Below are positions 1-12,638 of a stretch of DNA of 64,000 nt, in pieces; position 1 is the stretch's first letter, and each line of letters starts with the position of its first letter. The notes below the pieces were generated by a model. The model saw nothing but the letters and a program-made list of their open reading frames with translations. It searched no databases and was not told where the DNA came from. A program made the translations under genes and the position numbers. This DNA is from Tabrizicola sp. (GTDB lineage: Bacteria > Pseudomonadota > Alphaproteobacteria > Rhodobacterales > Rhodobacteraceae): positions 558,001 to 622,000 of the forward strand of contig NZ_JAUXZE010000035.1 in the NCBI RefSeq assembly GCF_030694085.1, given 5' to 3'.

Positions 1-521
1 GGTCCGACGCCCAGGTCGACATAGGCGCCGTGCCCCACCGCTCCGGTGCGACGGAACGCGCCATAAAGGCCCAACGCGGTCCCGGAAACCAGGTGCGCCG
101 CCATGGGAAAGGTCAGGTTGACCTGATAGCAGTCACCCGCCGCGATATAGTCGAAAACCTTGCGCGCCGCATAGCCATAGGCGCGGCGGCTGACCAGCGG
201 CGCGGGCGCGGTCATGCGAGTGGCACCTGAATCCCGGGCCGCACGCTCCAGCGCCTCGACCGCCGGACGGGGCGCGTCATAGACGCCCAGCGCCAGCAGC
301 GGCCCGGGGCGTTTGCGGGGCATCCGGCGGGCGAGCTTCGGCTCCAGTGCATAGCCTGCCTCGTAGGCGACATAGCCTGCAAGCCAGGCCCCCTGTGCCC
401 GCAACGCCTCGGCCCGGGCAAGGGCGGGCGCGACGTCTTTCTGCGTATGGGCCGCAATGACCTCGCGCGGCGCGTCGAAAAGCGCCGGTGCCCCGTCTGG
501 CCCATGTTCAAGAAGGATCAC
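1..521 (-). CDS. pabB: Aminodeoxychorismate synthase component I (PabB), N-terminal part
   Basis: Partial gene cut by the window edge. PabB converts chorismate plus ammonia to aminodeoxychorismate for p-aminobenzoate and folate synthesis. The minus-strand translation reads ILLEHGPDGAPALFDAPRE at the start, then GAWLAGYVAYEAGYALEPKL, and later AAGDCYQVNLTFP, which is the family signature of the chorismate-binding fold entrance. The GTG at 521 is chosen because AAGGG lies 7 bases upstream; the frame stays open further upstream without an obvious better start. It is divergent from carB. The family identity is firm; the start is uncertain. Confidence 0.8.
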   Translation of the reverse strand, partial: MILLEHGPDGAPALFDAPREVIAAHTQKDVAPALARAEALRAQGAWLAGYVAYEAGYALEPKLARRMPRKRPGPLLALGVYDAPRPAVEALERAARDSGATRMTAPAPLVSRRAYGYAARKVFDYIAAGDCYQVNLTFPMAAHLVSGTALGLYGAFRRTGAVGHGAYVDLGVG

Positions 522-627
522 CCGCGCACCCTTACTGTCCTGCCGTCCGAGATAGGCCGATCCTGCACCCCGCGCCAGTGGCTTTCCCGACAGGCTTAAG
601 GGGGTTTGCGACCCGCCGGTTTGCCCC

Positions 628-655
628 TTGCGCCGGTCCGGCTTCTGTCTATAAC
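628..655 (+). promoter_or_regulatory. Putative carB promoter
   Basis: TTGCGC at 628-633 and TATAAC at 650-655 are separated by 16 bases and lie about 33 bases upstream of the carB start codon. This is a consensus-based guess only; the -35 match is weak. Confidence 0.3.
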
Positions 656-688
656 CCGCACAATTTTGCGCAATAGGTGGGGGCTACG

Positions 689-4018
<3,330 letters not shown>

Positions 4019-4086
4019 GTCGTTGACAAGCTTAGCTTTGAGCATCAGACAAAGTTTCTTAGCGCACGCGCGATCTGAAGCGGTGA

Positions 4087-4716
4087 ATGATGCCTTATAA
4101 GCATTTGGTAGACGAGCGTGAGTTCAGTCACTCAACAAGAAAGCTTTTGTCGTTAGTTTGCTTAGTCATTGCAGCAACAATTGGCTTCATGACTTTCACC
4201 TGTACAAAGTGGCTGTTTTTTACAGACGAATGCTCCTTAGCGCCGGGACTGATATCCGCACCCATTGCAATAGCTTTTGTCTTGCCGCTGTACTTGCGTG
4301 GAATTTTACGCTGGAGTTCGTCTGTATTCGGCCTTCTGTCCTTCGCACTTTTCACTTCAGTGTTTGCAAGTCTGATTTCTCTTGCCGTAGGGGGAACAAT
4401 TTCGAACTACCTCTTGGCTGCGGCGATTGTTCTTTCGTGGGGAGGAATGCGAGGCATCGCGGGGTTGTCTTGGGCTCTGGTGCTGGGCTCAGTCGTCGTC
4501 AGGGCGACGGACATCGGCACGGCAATGGGGCCCTTTGGCTTTGTCTTGGTCTTATCAGCTTTTGTCGGACTGCTTCTCCATGCGCGACTTAGCCCAGCAC
4601 AATTGTTCGCAGAAATCATTCGCGAATTTCGTCCAGAGGCTAGGCTTAACGCCACGACCACTCCAGCGGACCGACTCCCGACCGAGTCCGGCTCTGCAGA
4701 TACAACCTCCATCTAG
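4087..4716 (+). CDS. Hypothetical multi-pass membrane protein in AT-richer DNA
   Basis: No family recognised. The 209-residue product has an N-terminal cytoplasmic stretch and about five hydrophobic segments (LLSLVCLVIAATIGFMTF; LISAPIAIAFVLPLYL; VFGLLSFALFTSVFASLISL; NYLLAAAIVLSW; FGFVLVLSAFVGLLL), then a polar tail rich in Thr, Pro and Ser. Codon use is clearly less GC-biased than in carB or the genes after 5461, including many A/T third positions, suggesting recent acquisition. Two consecutive ATGs (4087, 4090) are possible starts. It stands alone on its strand between carB and a convergent lipoprotein gene. Confidence 0.6.
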   Translation: MMPYKHLVDEREFSHSTRKLLSLVCLVIAATIGFMTFTCTKWLFFTDECSLAPGLISAPIAIAFVLPLYLRGILRWSSSVFGLLSFALFTSVFASLISLAVGGTISNYLLAAAIVLSWGGMRGIAGLSWALVLGSVVVRATDIGTAMGPFGFVLVLSAFVGLLLHARLSPAQLFAEIIREFRPEARLNATTTPADRLPTESGSADTTSI

Positions 4717-4827
4717 ATTGGGTATTTAGTGCCTGGCTTGCGCTAGGCTGTCCTCAGTGCAAGCGCCTATTCCAGCCACCCCTCCAGAAACGCTAACGCC
4801 CGCGCCGGTTGTGATCTTTCGCAAGAC

Positions 4828-5238
4828 TTATGACAGACAACTGTCCGCAGAACCCTTGGCTACAATCGCCTGCCAATCCGGGCCAAGTGTTTGGCGCGCC
4901 GACAAGGCATCCCTCATCCGCGCATCACCCTTCTGGATGATCTGGATAACCATGTCCTGCGTGTTCGTCCCGTAGGTTTGGAAGCCACCGTATGTGGTGA
5001 ACATCCCGCCAGTAATCTCCGCCCTGGACTGATCCCCCACGACGATGAAGCGGTCAGCGCCACGCTTGATGACTTCGATGGCTGCCTCACGGAAGGCAAT
5101 CTCCCGCGTACCCTTGGCACCGCACATATCCTCGGCTTCGGTCGAGATCTTGAACGATGTCTGCGTCAGCGGCTGCACACTCGTTTCGACGCATCCGACC
5201 AAAGCCACAAAGGAACACACAACCACGAAATTCCGCAC
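4828..5238 (-). CDS. Hypothetical lipoprotein
   Basis: 136 residues. The N-terminus MRNFVVVCSFVALVGC is a lipoprotein signal with lipobox VALVGC, so the mature protein should be lipid-anchored at Cys16. The remainder (GADRFIVVGDQSRAEI, then a Gly/Tyr/Phe-rich turn FTTYGGFQTYG) resembles small uncharacterised proteobacterial envelope lipoproteins. The start is GTG at 5238 with GGGGA about 7 bases upstream. Codon use is intermediate between the AT-richer neighbour and typical genes. No function can be assigned. Confidence 0.7.
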   Translation of the reverse strand: MRNFVVVCSFVALVGCVETSVQPLTQTSFKISTEAEDMCGAKGTREIAFREAAIEVIKRGADRFIVVGDQSRAEITGGMFTTYGGFQTYGTNTQDMVIQIIQKGDARMRDALSARQTLGPDWQAIVAKGSADSCLS

Positions 5239-5460
5239 GGGAGAATCCCCTGTTCATAACTTTCTGCCACTAATGCATAGCCGCCCGATCCTTAACAATC
5301 CCCTAACGAGAAAATCCAACCCACTGAAATCCCTCCCAGACTCCGTTTTGTCCACCGTGGACACCCCTCCCCCCAAGGTCGCTTTCCGTCCCCAATCCGT
5401 CCCCTCCGGCTTGGAAACCCCGCCCCGGCCCGCTACTCTCCGGCCCCAAAGGAGACCCCC

Positions 5461-5871
5461 ATGACCCGCGAGACGACCCTTTCCCTGATCCGCCGCTACT
5501 ACGACGCCTTCAACGCGGGCGACCCCGAGGGGATGCTCGCTTGTCTCGCCGACGACATCGAGCATCGGGTGAACGAGGGCGGGCACCGGATCGGGAAGGC
5601 GAAGTTCGCCGAATTCTGCGGCCACATGGGGGTCAGCTACCGGGAGCAACTCCGCGACCTCACCATCTTCGCCACCGACGACGGCACCCGGGGGGCCGCC
5701 GAATTCGTGGTCCACGGGGTTTACCTGAAGACCGACCCCGGCTTGCCCGAAGCGAAGGGCCAGACCTACATCCTCCCCGCCGGGGGGTTCTTCGAGGTCA
5801 GGGACGGCCTCATCTGCCGCATCACCACCTTCTACAACCTGAACGACTGGACCCAGCAGGTCAGCCGATGA
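5461..5871 (+). CDS. NTF2-like / SnoaL-type (ketosteroid isomerase-related) protein
   Basis: 136 residues of the small cone-shaped NTF2-like fold: an N-terminal helix (TTLSLIRRYYDAFNAGDPEGML), then beta strands with the typical ending GGFFEVRDGLICRITTFYNLNDW. The fold hosts isomerases, hydrolases and binding proteins, so the substrate is unknown. AAGGAG lies 7 bases before ATG 5461. Its stop overlaps the start of the next gene (ATGA), so the two are translationally coupled. Confidence 0.8.
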   Translation: MTRETTLSLIRRYYDAFNAGDPEGMLACLADDIEHRVNEGGHRIGKAKFAEFCGHMGVSYREQLRDLTIFATDDGTRGAAEFVVHGVYLKTDPGLPEAKGQTYILPAGGFFEVRDGLICRITTFYNLNDWTQQVSR

Positions 5872-6464
5872 ACCTTGACGAAATCGACGTCCGCGCCCTG
5901 AACGGCCCCGACCTCGAAGCCGCCCTCGACGGCGTCGCCCAGCTGCGGATCACCGTCTTCCGGGACTGGCCCTACCTCTACGACGGCTCCCACGAATACG
6001 AACGCGAATACCTCGCCACCTACCGCGACAACCCGGGCGCGCTTCTGGTCGGGGCGTTCCACGACGGCCATTTGATCGGCGCCTCGACCTCGACCCCGAT
6101 GGAGGACCACGCGCCAGAGTTCGCGGCACCGTTCCGCAACCTTGGCATCCCGCCCGAGAGCATCCTTTACGGGGCGGAGTCCGTCCTTCTTCGCCCCTAC
6201 CGCGGTCTCGGCCTCGGGCACCGCTTCATCGACCTTCGGGAGGCCCATGCACGCGCCCTGGGCCGCACCCATGTCGCCTTCTGCTCGGTGATCCGGCCCG
6301 ACGACCACCCGGCCCGACCCGCAGCCGCCCGAACCAACGACGCCTTCTGGCGGGGGCGGGGGTACGAGACGCTGCCGGGCGTGCTGGCAAGGTTCAGCTG
6401 GAAGGACCTTGGCGACAGCGCCGACACCGAGAAGCCCTTGCAGTTCTGGATGCGGAAGCTCTGA
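5868..6464 (+). CDS. GNAT family N-acetyltransferase
   Basis: 198 residues. The acetyl-CoA binding region is visible as SVLLRPYRGLGLGHRFIDLREAHARAL, matching the R/Q-x-x-G-x-G/A pyrophosphate loop of GNAT enzymes, followed by a strand with CSVIRPDDHP and a C-terminal GRGYETL motif (as in GFxxxG/Y). Substrate unknown; the protein resembles the acetyltransferases found in ATGA-coupled pairs with NTF2-like genes. Start ATG 5868 overlaps the upstream stop codon. Confidence 0.85.
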   Translation: MNLDEIDVRALNGPDLEAALDGVAQLRITVFRDWPYLYDGSHEYEREYLATYRDNPGALLVGAFHDGHLIGASTSTPMEDHAPEFAAPFRNLGIPPESILYGAESVLLRPYRGLGLGHRFIDLREAHARALGRTHVAFCSVIRPDDHPARPAAARTNDAFWRGRGYETLPGVLARFSWKDLGDSADTEKPLQFWMRKL

Positions 6465-6467
6465 CGC

Positions 6468-6983
6468 CTACTTCACGTCCAGGTGGATCGCCCGCCGGTA
6501 AGCCCGTTGCCCGTAAAGCAGGGCCGACCCGCTGCCCGACAGCCGCACCGTATTGACGCGACCGATGATGACATGGTGCGTCTCCCACAAGAGGGCGGTG
6601 GCGAGGCGACATTCGAAACTGGCCGTGGCCCCGGCAAGCAAGGGCTGACCCGCGTCGCCGGCAGACCAGGTCACCTGCTCGAAACGCTCGGCCCGGTCGG
6701 CGGCACTGCGTCCGGCAAACAGGTTCGCGATCTCTTGTTGGTCCTCGGCCAGAAGGTTGGCGCAGAAGGCGCGGTTCTGCAGGATCGCGGTCGCCGCCGG
6801 GGATTGGCGGTTGATGCAGACCAGCAGCGACGGATGTTCGCCATCGGCCGAGACCGAAGTGAGCGAGGACACGGTGACGCCCGCACGTCCGCCCTCGCCA
6901 TCCGTGGTGGCGACAGCGACAAAAGTGGCCGCGCGGCTCATGCCTTCGACGAAGGCAGCGCGGAGGTCGGCAAGTTCAGGCAT
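6468..6983 (-). CDS. Flavin reductase (NAD(P)H:FMN oxidoreductase-like)
   Basis: 171 residues with the split-barrel FMN-binding domain: FVAVATTDGEGGRAGVTVSSLTSVS at residues about 20-45, then PSLLVCINRQSPAATAIL and FCANLLAEDQQEIANLFAG, all typical of HpaC/RutF-type flavin reductases that supply reduced flavin to a partner monooxygenase. The second part has ATASFECRLATALLWETHHVIIGRV. The start at 6983 is chosen for length and a GGGA 6 bases upstream; ATGs at 7034 and 7043 are alternatives. No monooxygenase is adjacent; the only flavin-dependent candidate in the window is the halogenase homologue about 20 kb away. Confidence 0.85.
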   Translation of the reverse strand: MPELADLRAAFVEGMSRAATFVAVATTDGEGGRAGVTVSSLTSVSADGEHPSLLVCINRQSPAATAILQNRAFCANLLAEDQQEIANLFAGRSAADRAERFEQVTWSAGDAGQPLLAGATASFECRLATALLWETHHVIIGRVNTVRLSGSGSALLYGQRAYRRAIHLDVK

Positions 6984-7095
6984 CTGGTATCCCGGCGTTC
7001 GGACTTTGGTGGCCGCGAGGGCCCTTCTGACCATGTAAGCCATAAACGCGCCGTGAAAATGGCGGACGCCTTGGCCTGAAGGGTTTTTGTTGCGC

Positions 7096-7520
7096 TCAGG
7101 AATAGCGTGAGCGGGCTGGCACCGCGCGCGCGGGACGCCCCCCCAGATCGTCCAGGATCGGGCAGTCCGGTCGGGCATCCCCGGCACAGGAATGGACCAG
7201 ATGTTCCAGGCTCGCCTTCATCGCCTGCATTTCAAGGATGCGAAGCTCAAGGGCAGCGACCTGCGCTTCGGCAAGCTCTTTGACGTCCGCACTGGCCCGG
7301 CTGCGGTCCCGCCAGAGCGCCAGCAGGTCCGCCACCTTTTCCATCGGGAACCCAAGATCCCGCGCCCGTCGGACAAAGCGCAGGATCTGCACCTCCTTCG
7401 GGCCATAGGTCCGATAGCCGGACGCGGTGCGCCCGGCCGGCGGGATCAGTCCCGTCTCCTCATAATAGCGGATCATCTTGGCCGAGACGCCGCTGGCGGC
7501 TGCGGCTTCACCGATGTTCA

Positions 7521-7524
<4 letters not shown>
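7096..7524 (-). CDS. cueR: Cu(I)-responsive MerR-family regulator CueR
   Basis: 142 residues. N-terminal winged helix ([26 protein letters not shown]), a dimerisation helix, and two metal-binding cysteines in [14 protein letters not shown]. Counted from the second Met (7521) these are Cys112 and Cys120, the same numbers as in E. coli CueR, so the second ATG may be the true start. The gene follows copA with an ATGA overlap, so activator and target form one operon, and the regulator should control its own synthesis from the promoter upstream of copA. Confidence 0.92.
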
Positions 7525-9959
<2,435 letters not shown>

Positions 9960-9992
9960 GGTCCGATCCTCCTTGATGGTCGGGACCTTCCT

Positions 9993-10023
9993 CATATGGA
10001 CCTTCCCATGATGGCAAGGTCAA
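9993..10023 (-). promoter_or_regulatory. CueR-type promoter/operator of copA-cueR
   Basis: On the minus strand TTGACC (10018-10023) and CATATG (9993-9998) are separated by 19 bases, the elongated spacer typical of MerR-family promoters. The spacer holds a dyad, GACCTT...AAGGTC, at 9999-10021, matching the usual CueR operator arms ACCTTCC/GGAAGGT nearly perfectly. Confidence 0.85.
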
Positions 10024-10045
10024 GCCCCTGACGGCTTTTTTTCAC

Positions 10046-10207
10046 ATGCCCTGGAAAACTGCCGCCCACGACGTTCTCGGTCGGGACGCGACCGTCGTCT
10101 GGACGTGGAACGGACCGCAAGCTTCTGCGTTGATCGACGATCTGGACAAGGACTTCCCGCATGGGCCCGTCATATCCAACGACGTCCTGCCTACGGCACG
10201 CCCTTGA
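10046..10207 (+). CDS. Possible 53-residue ORF or gene remnant
   Basis: Short open frame in the copA-ctaG gap with strong GC third-position bias, encoding MPWKTAAHDVLGRDATVVWT and ending NDVLPTARP. No clear ribosome binding site and no recognised family. It could be a leftover C-terminus or a real small gene. The remaining gap up to 10240 shows nothing else I can name. Confidence 0.25.
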   Translation: MPWKTAAHDVLGRDATVVWTWNGPQASALIDDLDKDFPHGPVISNDVLPTARP

Positions 10208-10240
10208 TAATCGGCTGCGGTTCGGCGCGCGGGTCGCGGC

Positions 10241-10936
10241 ATGACCGGGTGGGAAGGCATCTACTGCGGCCCTGCGCCTGCACCGGAAGAGATCTTGCTG
10301 CGCTGGAACCTCGACCCCTGGGCGCTTGCAGTCATTGCAGGTCTGGCGCTGCTGTCGGGTCGAAGCAGGCCGGGATATGCCGCCGTTGTCGTGCTGACGA
10401 TAACCTTCCTGTCGCCCCTCTGCGCCTTGTCCGCGGCGCTTTTCTCGGCGCGAGTCGTGCACCACGTCCTGCTGGTGGCCATCGCGGCCCCCCTTCTGGC
10501 ACTGGCCCGACCGTCGCGCAGGAGCACCGGCGCAGGACTGCCGTTCCTTCTGGCGACGGCGGCACTCTGGCTGTGGCATCTGCCAGTCGCCTATGACGCC
10601 GCCCTTTCGGACATGGCGGTGTACTGGGTGATGCAGGCAAGCCTTCTGGCCTTGGCCTGGATGTTCTGGCGCGCCGTCTTTTCGCAACCCGCTGGTGCGG
10701 GGGTCGTCTGGGTCTTTCTTGGCTATCTTGGTATGGGGATGCTGGGCGCCATCCTGACCCTTGCCCCCAATGGCCTCTATGCGGCCCACGCGTCCGCGCC
10801 GCTCATGTGGGGCATGACACCGCTTGCCGATCAGCAGCTGGGCGGTCTGGTGATGTGGATGCCGGCCGGGCTGCCTTATGCGGTCTGGGGCGGGATGCTG
10901 GCCCGCCGCGCCTGGCGCGCAACAGGGACAGCCTGA
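10241..10936 (+). CDS. ctaG: CtaG-family cytochrome c oxidase assembly protein (caa3 type)
   Basis: 231-residue polytopic membrane protein of the Bacillus CtaG/COG3336 family, needed for assembly of caa3-type oxidases, probably in copper or subunit insertion. Visible family features are the His-rich loop VVHHVLLVAIAAPLLALARP, then LWLWHLPVAYDAAL, and the end WMPAGLPYAVWGGMLARR. Six or seven hydrophobic helices are apparent. Its stop overlaps the next start (ATGA). It begins the oxidase cassette, consistent with its role. Confidence 0.88.
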   Translation: MTGWEGIYCGPAPAPEEILLRWNLDPWALAVIAGLALLSGRSRPGYAAVVVLTITFLSPLCALSAALFSARVVHHVLLVAIAAPLLALARPSRRSTGAGLPFLLATAALWLWHLPVAYDAALSDMAVYWVMQASLLALAWMFWRAVFSQPAGAGVVWVFLGYLGMGMLGAILTLAPNGLYAAHASAPLMWGMTPLADQQLGGLVMWMPAGLPYAVWGGMLARRAWRATGTA

Positions 10937-11445
10937 TGAGTTGGGCCGAGGCACTGACCCCGCACATCAAGGCCCTGCACCTGGGCTTACTGGCGCTGTG
11001 GATCGCCGGACTTTTTGCTTTGCCGCAGATGCTGGCGCGGCACGAACCCGGGATGATTCAGTCCGAATTCGCCCAGATCCGCCGCGCCACCCACTTCACC
11101 TATGTCTGGGCCGTCACCCCCGCCGCTGTCCTGGCCATCGTAACCGGCACCATGCTGATCTACCTGCGCGACGTCTTCACAGTCTGGCTGTTCGGCAAGC
11201 TGGTCCTGGTGGCCGGGCTGGTCGCCGTCCACGCCTGGGTCGGACACACGATCATTGCCGTGGCCGAGACCGACGGCCGCCATGACCCTCCCGCAGCGTT
11301 GATGCCGGGCCTTGTCACCCTGGGTCTGGTAATTGGTGTCCTGATGCTGGTTCTGGGGAAACCCGAGCTGGAGGAACTGCCGGTCCCCGCCTGGCTGACG
11401 GCGCCCTTGGACCGTCAGTTGCCCTTCGACGTTCCCAACCGATAA
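10936..11445 (+). CDS. CopD/HemJ-like membrane protein
   Basis: 169 residues with four hydrophobic helices. The N-terminal HIKALHLGLLALWIAGLFALPQ is the motif shared by the CopD and HemJ (protoporphyrinogen oxidase) superfamily, with a conserved His and Arg-rich first loop. In this setting a role in heme or copper delivery to the oxidase is plausible but inferred. ATG 10936 overlaps the ctaG stop. Its 3' end overlaps the convergent DUF2231 gene by 31 bases. Confidence 0.7.
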   Translation: MSWAEALTPHIKALHLGLLALWIAGLFALPQMLARHEPGMIQSEFAQIRRATHFTYVWAVTPAAVLAIVTGTMLIYLRDVFTVWLFGKLVLVAGLVAVHAWVGHTIIAVAETDGRHDPPAALMPGLVTLGLVIGVLMLVLGKPELEELPVPAWLTAPLDRQLPFDVPNR

Positions 11446-11951
11446 TCGAAGACCAGTTTGCCGCCATGCCAACCCGTCGCACTTACCACCAGGACCGCAA
11501 AGCCGGAAAGCAGCAGCCCCCAAGGCAGCACGGCAGTCTCGTAGCCGGTCAGCCGCCAGCCCCAGTTCAGCCCCAGAAGCGACAGCAGCATGACCGCGAT
11601 GACGAAATGCGTCCAGGCGGCCGCGCGGATGCGGATGCCCGGCACCATCAGAAGCTCCATCGTGCCAGTGAACCCTGCCAGCAGTCCGAAGAGGAAGGCC
11701 GTGCCGCAGGCCCAAAGCGCCGCCCAGGCCCAGCGCTCCTCGCCCGACCACCAGTAGAACAGGTCCGCCCCGAAGGCGCAGAAGGTCAGCGCGACCGGAA
11801 AGGCGACAGTCATGGCATGCAGCGGATGGCCCAGGATGGCCATCCGGCTTTCGGTCTTGTCGAAGTCGGGATGGCTGGCAATCGGATCGTTGACCGAGGC
11901 GGCCTCGTCTGGTTCGGGCTCCTTGCGCGGCGGATCGATTTTCTGCGTCAC
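11415..11951 (-). CDS. DUF2231 membrane protein
   Basis: 178 residues: a charged N-terminus (KIDPPRKEPEPDEAAS), the DUF2231 signature start GHPLHAMTVAFPVALTFCAFGADL, then four helices including WAALWACGTAFLFGLLAGFTG. DUF2231 proteins often neighbour heme-copper oxidases and redox proteins; biochemical role unknown. The start is GTG 11951 with AAGGAG 8 bases upstream. It faces out of the oxidase cassette on the opposite strand, converging with the CopD-like gene and divergent from coxB with essentially no gap. Confidence 0.82.
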   Translation of the reverse strand: MTQKIDPPRKEPEPDEAASVNDPIASHPDFDKTESRMAILGHPLHAMTVAFPVALTFCAFGADLFYWWSGEERWAWAALWACGTAFLFGLLAGFTGTMELLMVPGIRIRAAAWTHFVIAVMLLSLLGLNWGWRLTGYETAVLPWGLLLSGFAVLVVSATGWHGGKLVFDYRLGTSKGN

Positions 11952-12638
11952 CGGAGACTCCTTCGCTTTCTGGCCTGCGGGGCAACGCTTCAGGGGCTTG
12001 CCGGTTGCCAGGATCGGCTCTCGACCCTGCATCCGGCCGGTCCGGCAGCAGCAGCCATCGCGGAAATCTGGTGGATCATGCTGGCGGGCAGCCTTGCTAT
12101 CCTGGTGCTCGTCCTTGCCCTATTGATCGCCGCCCTGCTACGCCGGCCGGCGCAGTCCGACGACTCCGAGAGGGGGACGGGGCTGTGGCTCTGGACCTTG
12201 GGCCTGGCCTTCCCGCTCACGACGTTGGCCGCGCTGACAGTCTACGGGCTGCAGATGGGCGAACGGCTGCTGCCCCGCGACACCCCCGACCTGGTGACAG
12301 TGACCGCCGAGGCGCGGCAATGGGCCTGGACCTTCGGCTATCCCGATGCACCCGGCCTTGCGACCGACGGTGTGCTTCACATCCCCGCCGGACGACCTGT
12401 CGATGTGCAGATCACCAGCCGCGATGTCGTTCATTCCTTCTGGGTGCCGCGCCTTGCGGGCAAGCTGGACGCCCTGCCCGGCCATGTGAATGTGCTGCGG
12501 ATCGAGGCCCCCGCACCAGGCACCTATTCCGGCCAGACCGCCGAGTTCAACGGCGCGGGCTATGCCGGTCATGTCTTCACCGTCCAGGCGCACGACCCGG
12601 CGGCCTGGGTCCGCTTCCTGCAAGAGGGGCCGCCATGA
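11943..12638 (+). CDS. coxB: Heme-copper oxidase subunit II lacking the CuA site
   Basis: About 231 residues. There is no in-frame ATG before 12079. CTG 11943 is proposed since it gives a lipoprotein signal (RHRRLLRFLACGATLQGLAGC) followed by the family's HPAGPAAAAIAEIWW and two membrane helices; the start remains uncertain. The cupredoxin domain keeps QWAWTFGYP and DVVHSFWVPRLAGK, including CuA His164. The C-terminal ligand loop, normally Cys-x3-Cys-x3-His-x2-Met, instead reads Thr199, Asn203, Tyr207, His210 (12537-12572). CuA should therefore be absent, as in quinol oxidases. Its stop overlaps the start of the subunit I gene. Confidence 0.85.
   Translation: MRHRRLLRFLACGATLQGLAGCQDRLSTLHPAGPAAAAIAEIWWIMLAGSLAILVLVLALLIAALLRRPAQSDDSERGTGLWLWTLGLAFPLTTLAALTVYGLQMGERLLPRDTPDLVTVTAEARQWAWTFGYPDAPGLATDGVLHIPAGRPVDVQITSRDVVHSFWVPRLAGKLDALPGHVNVLRIEAPAPGTYSGQTAEFNGAGYAGHVFTVQAHDPAAWVRFLQEGPP

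Noticed and set aside
10028..10041. T-run after CCCTGACGG as a terminator
   Set aside because: No upstream stem and no gene runs into it; copA starts on the other strand.
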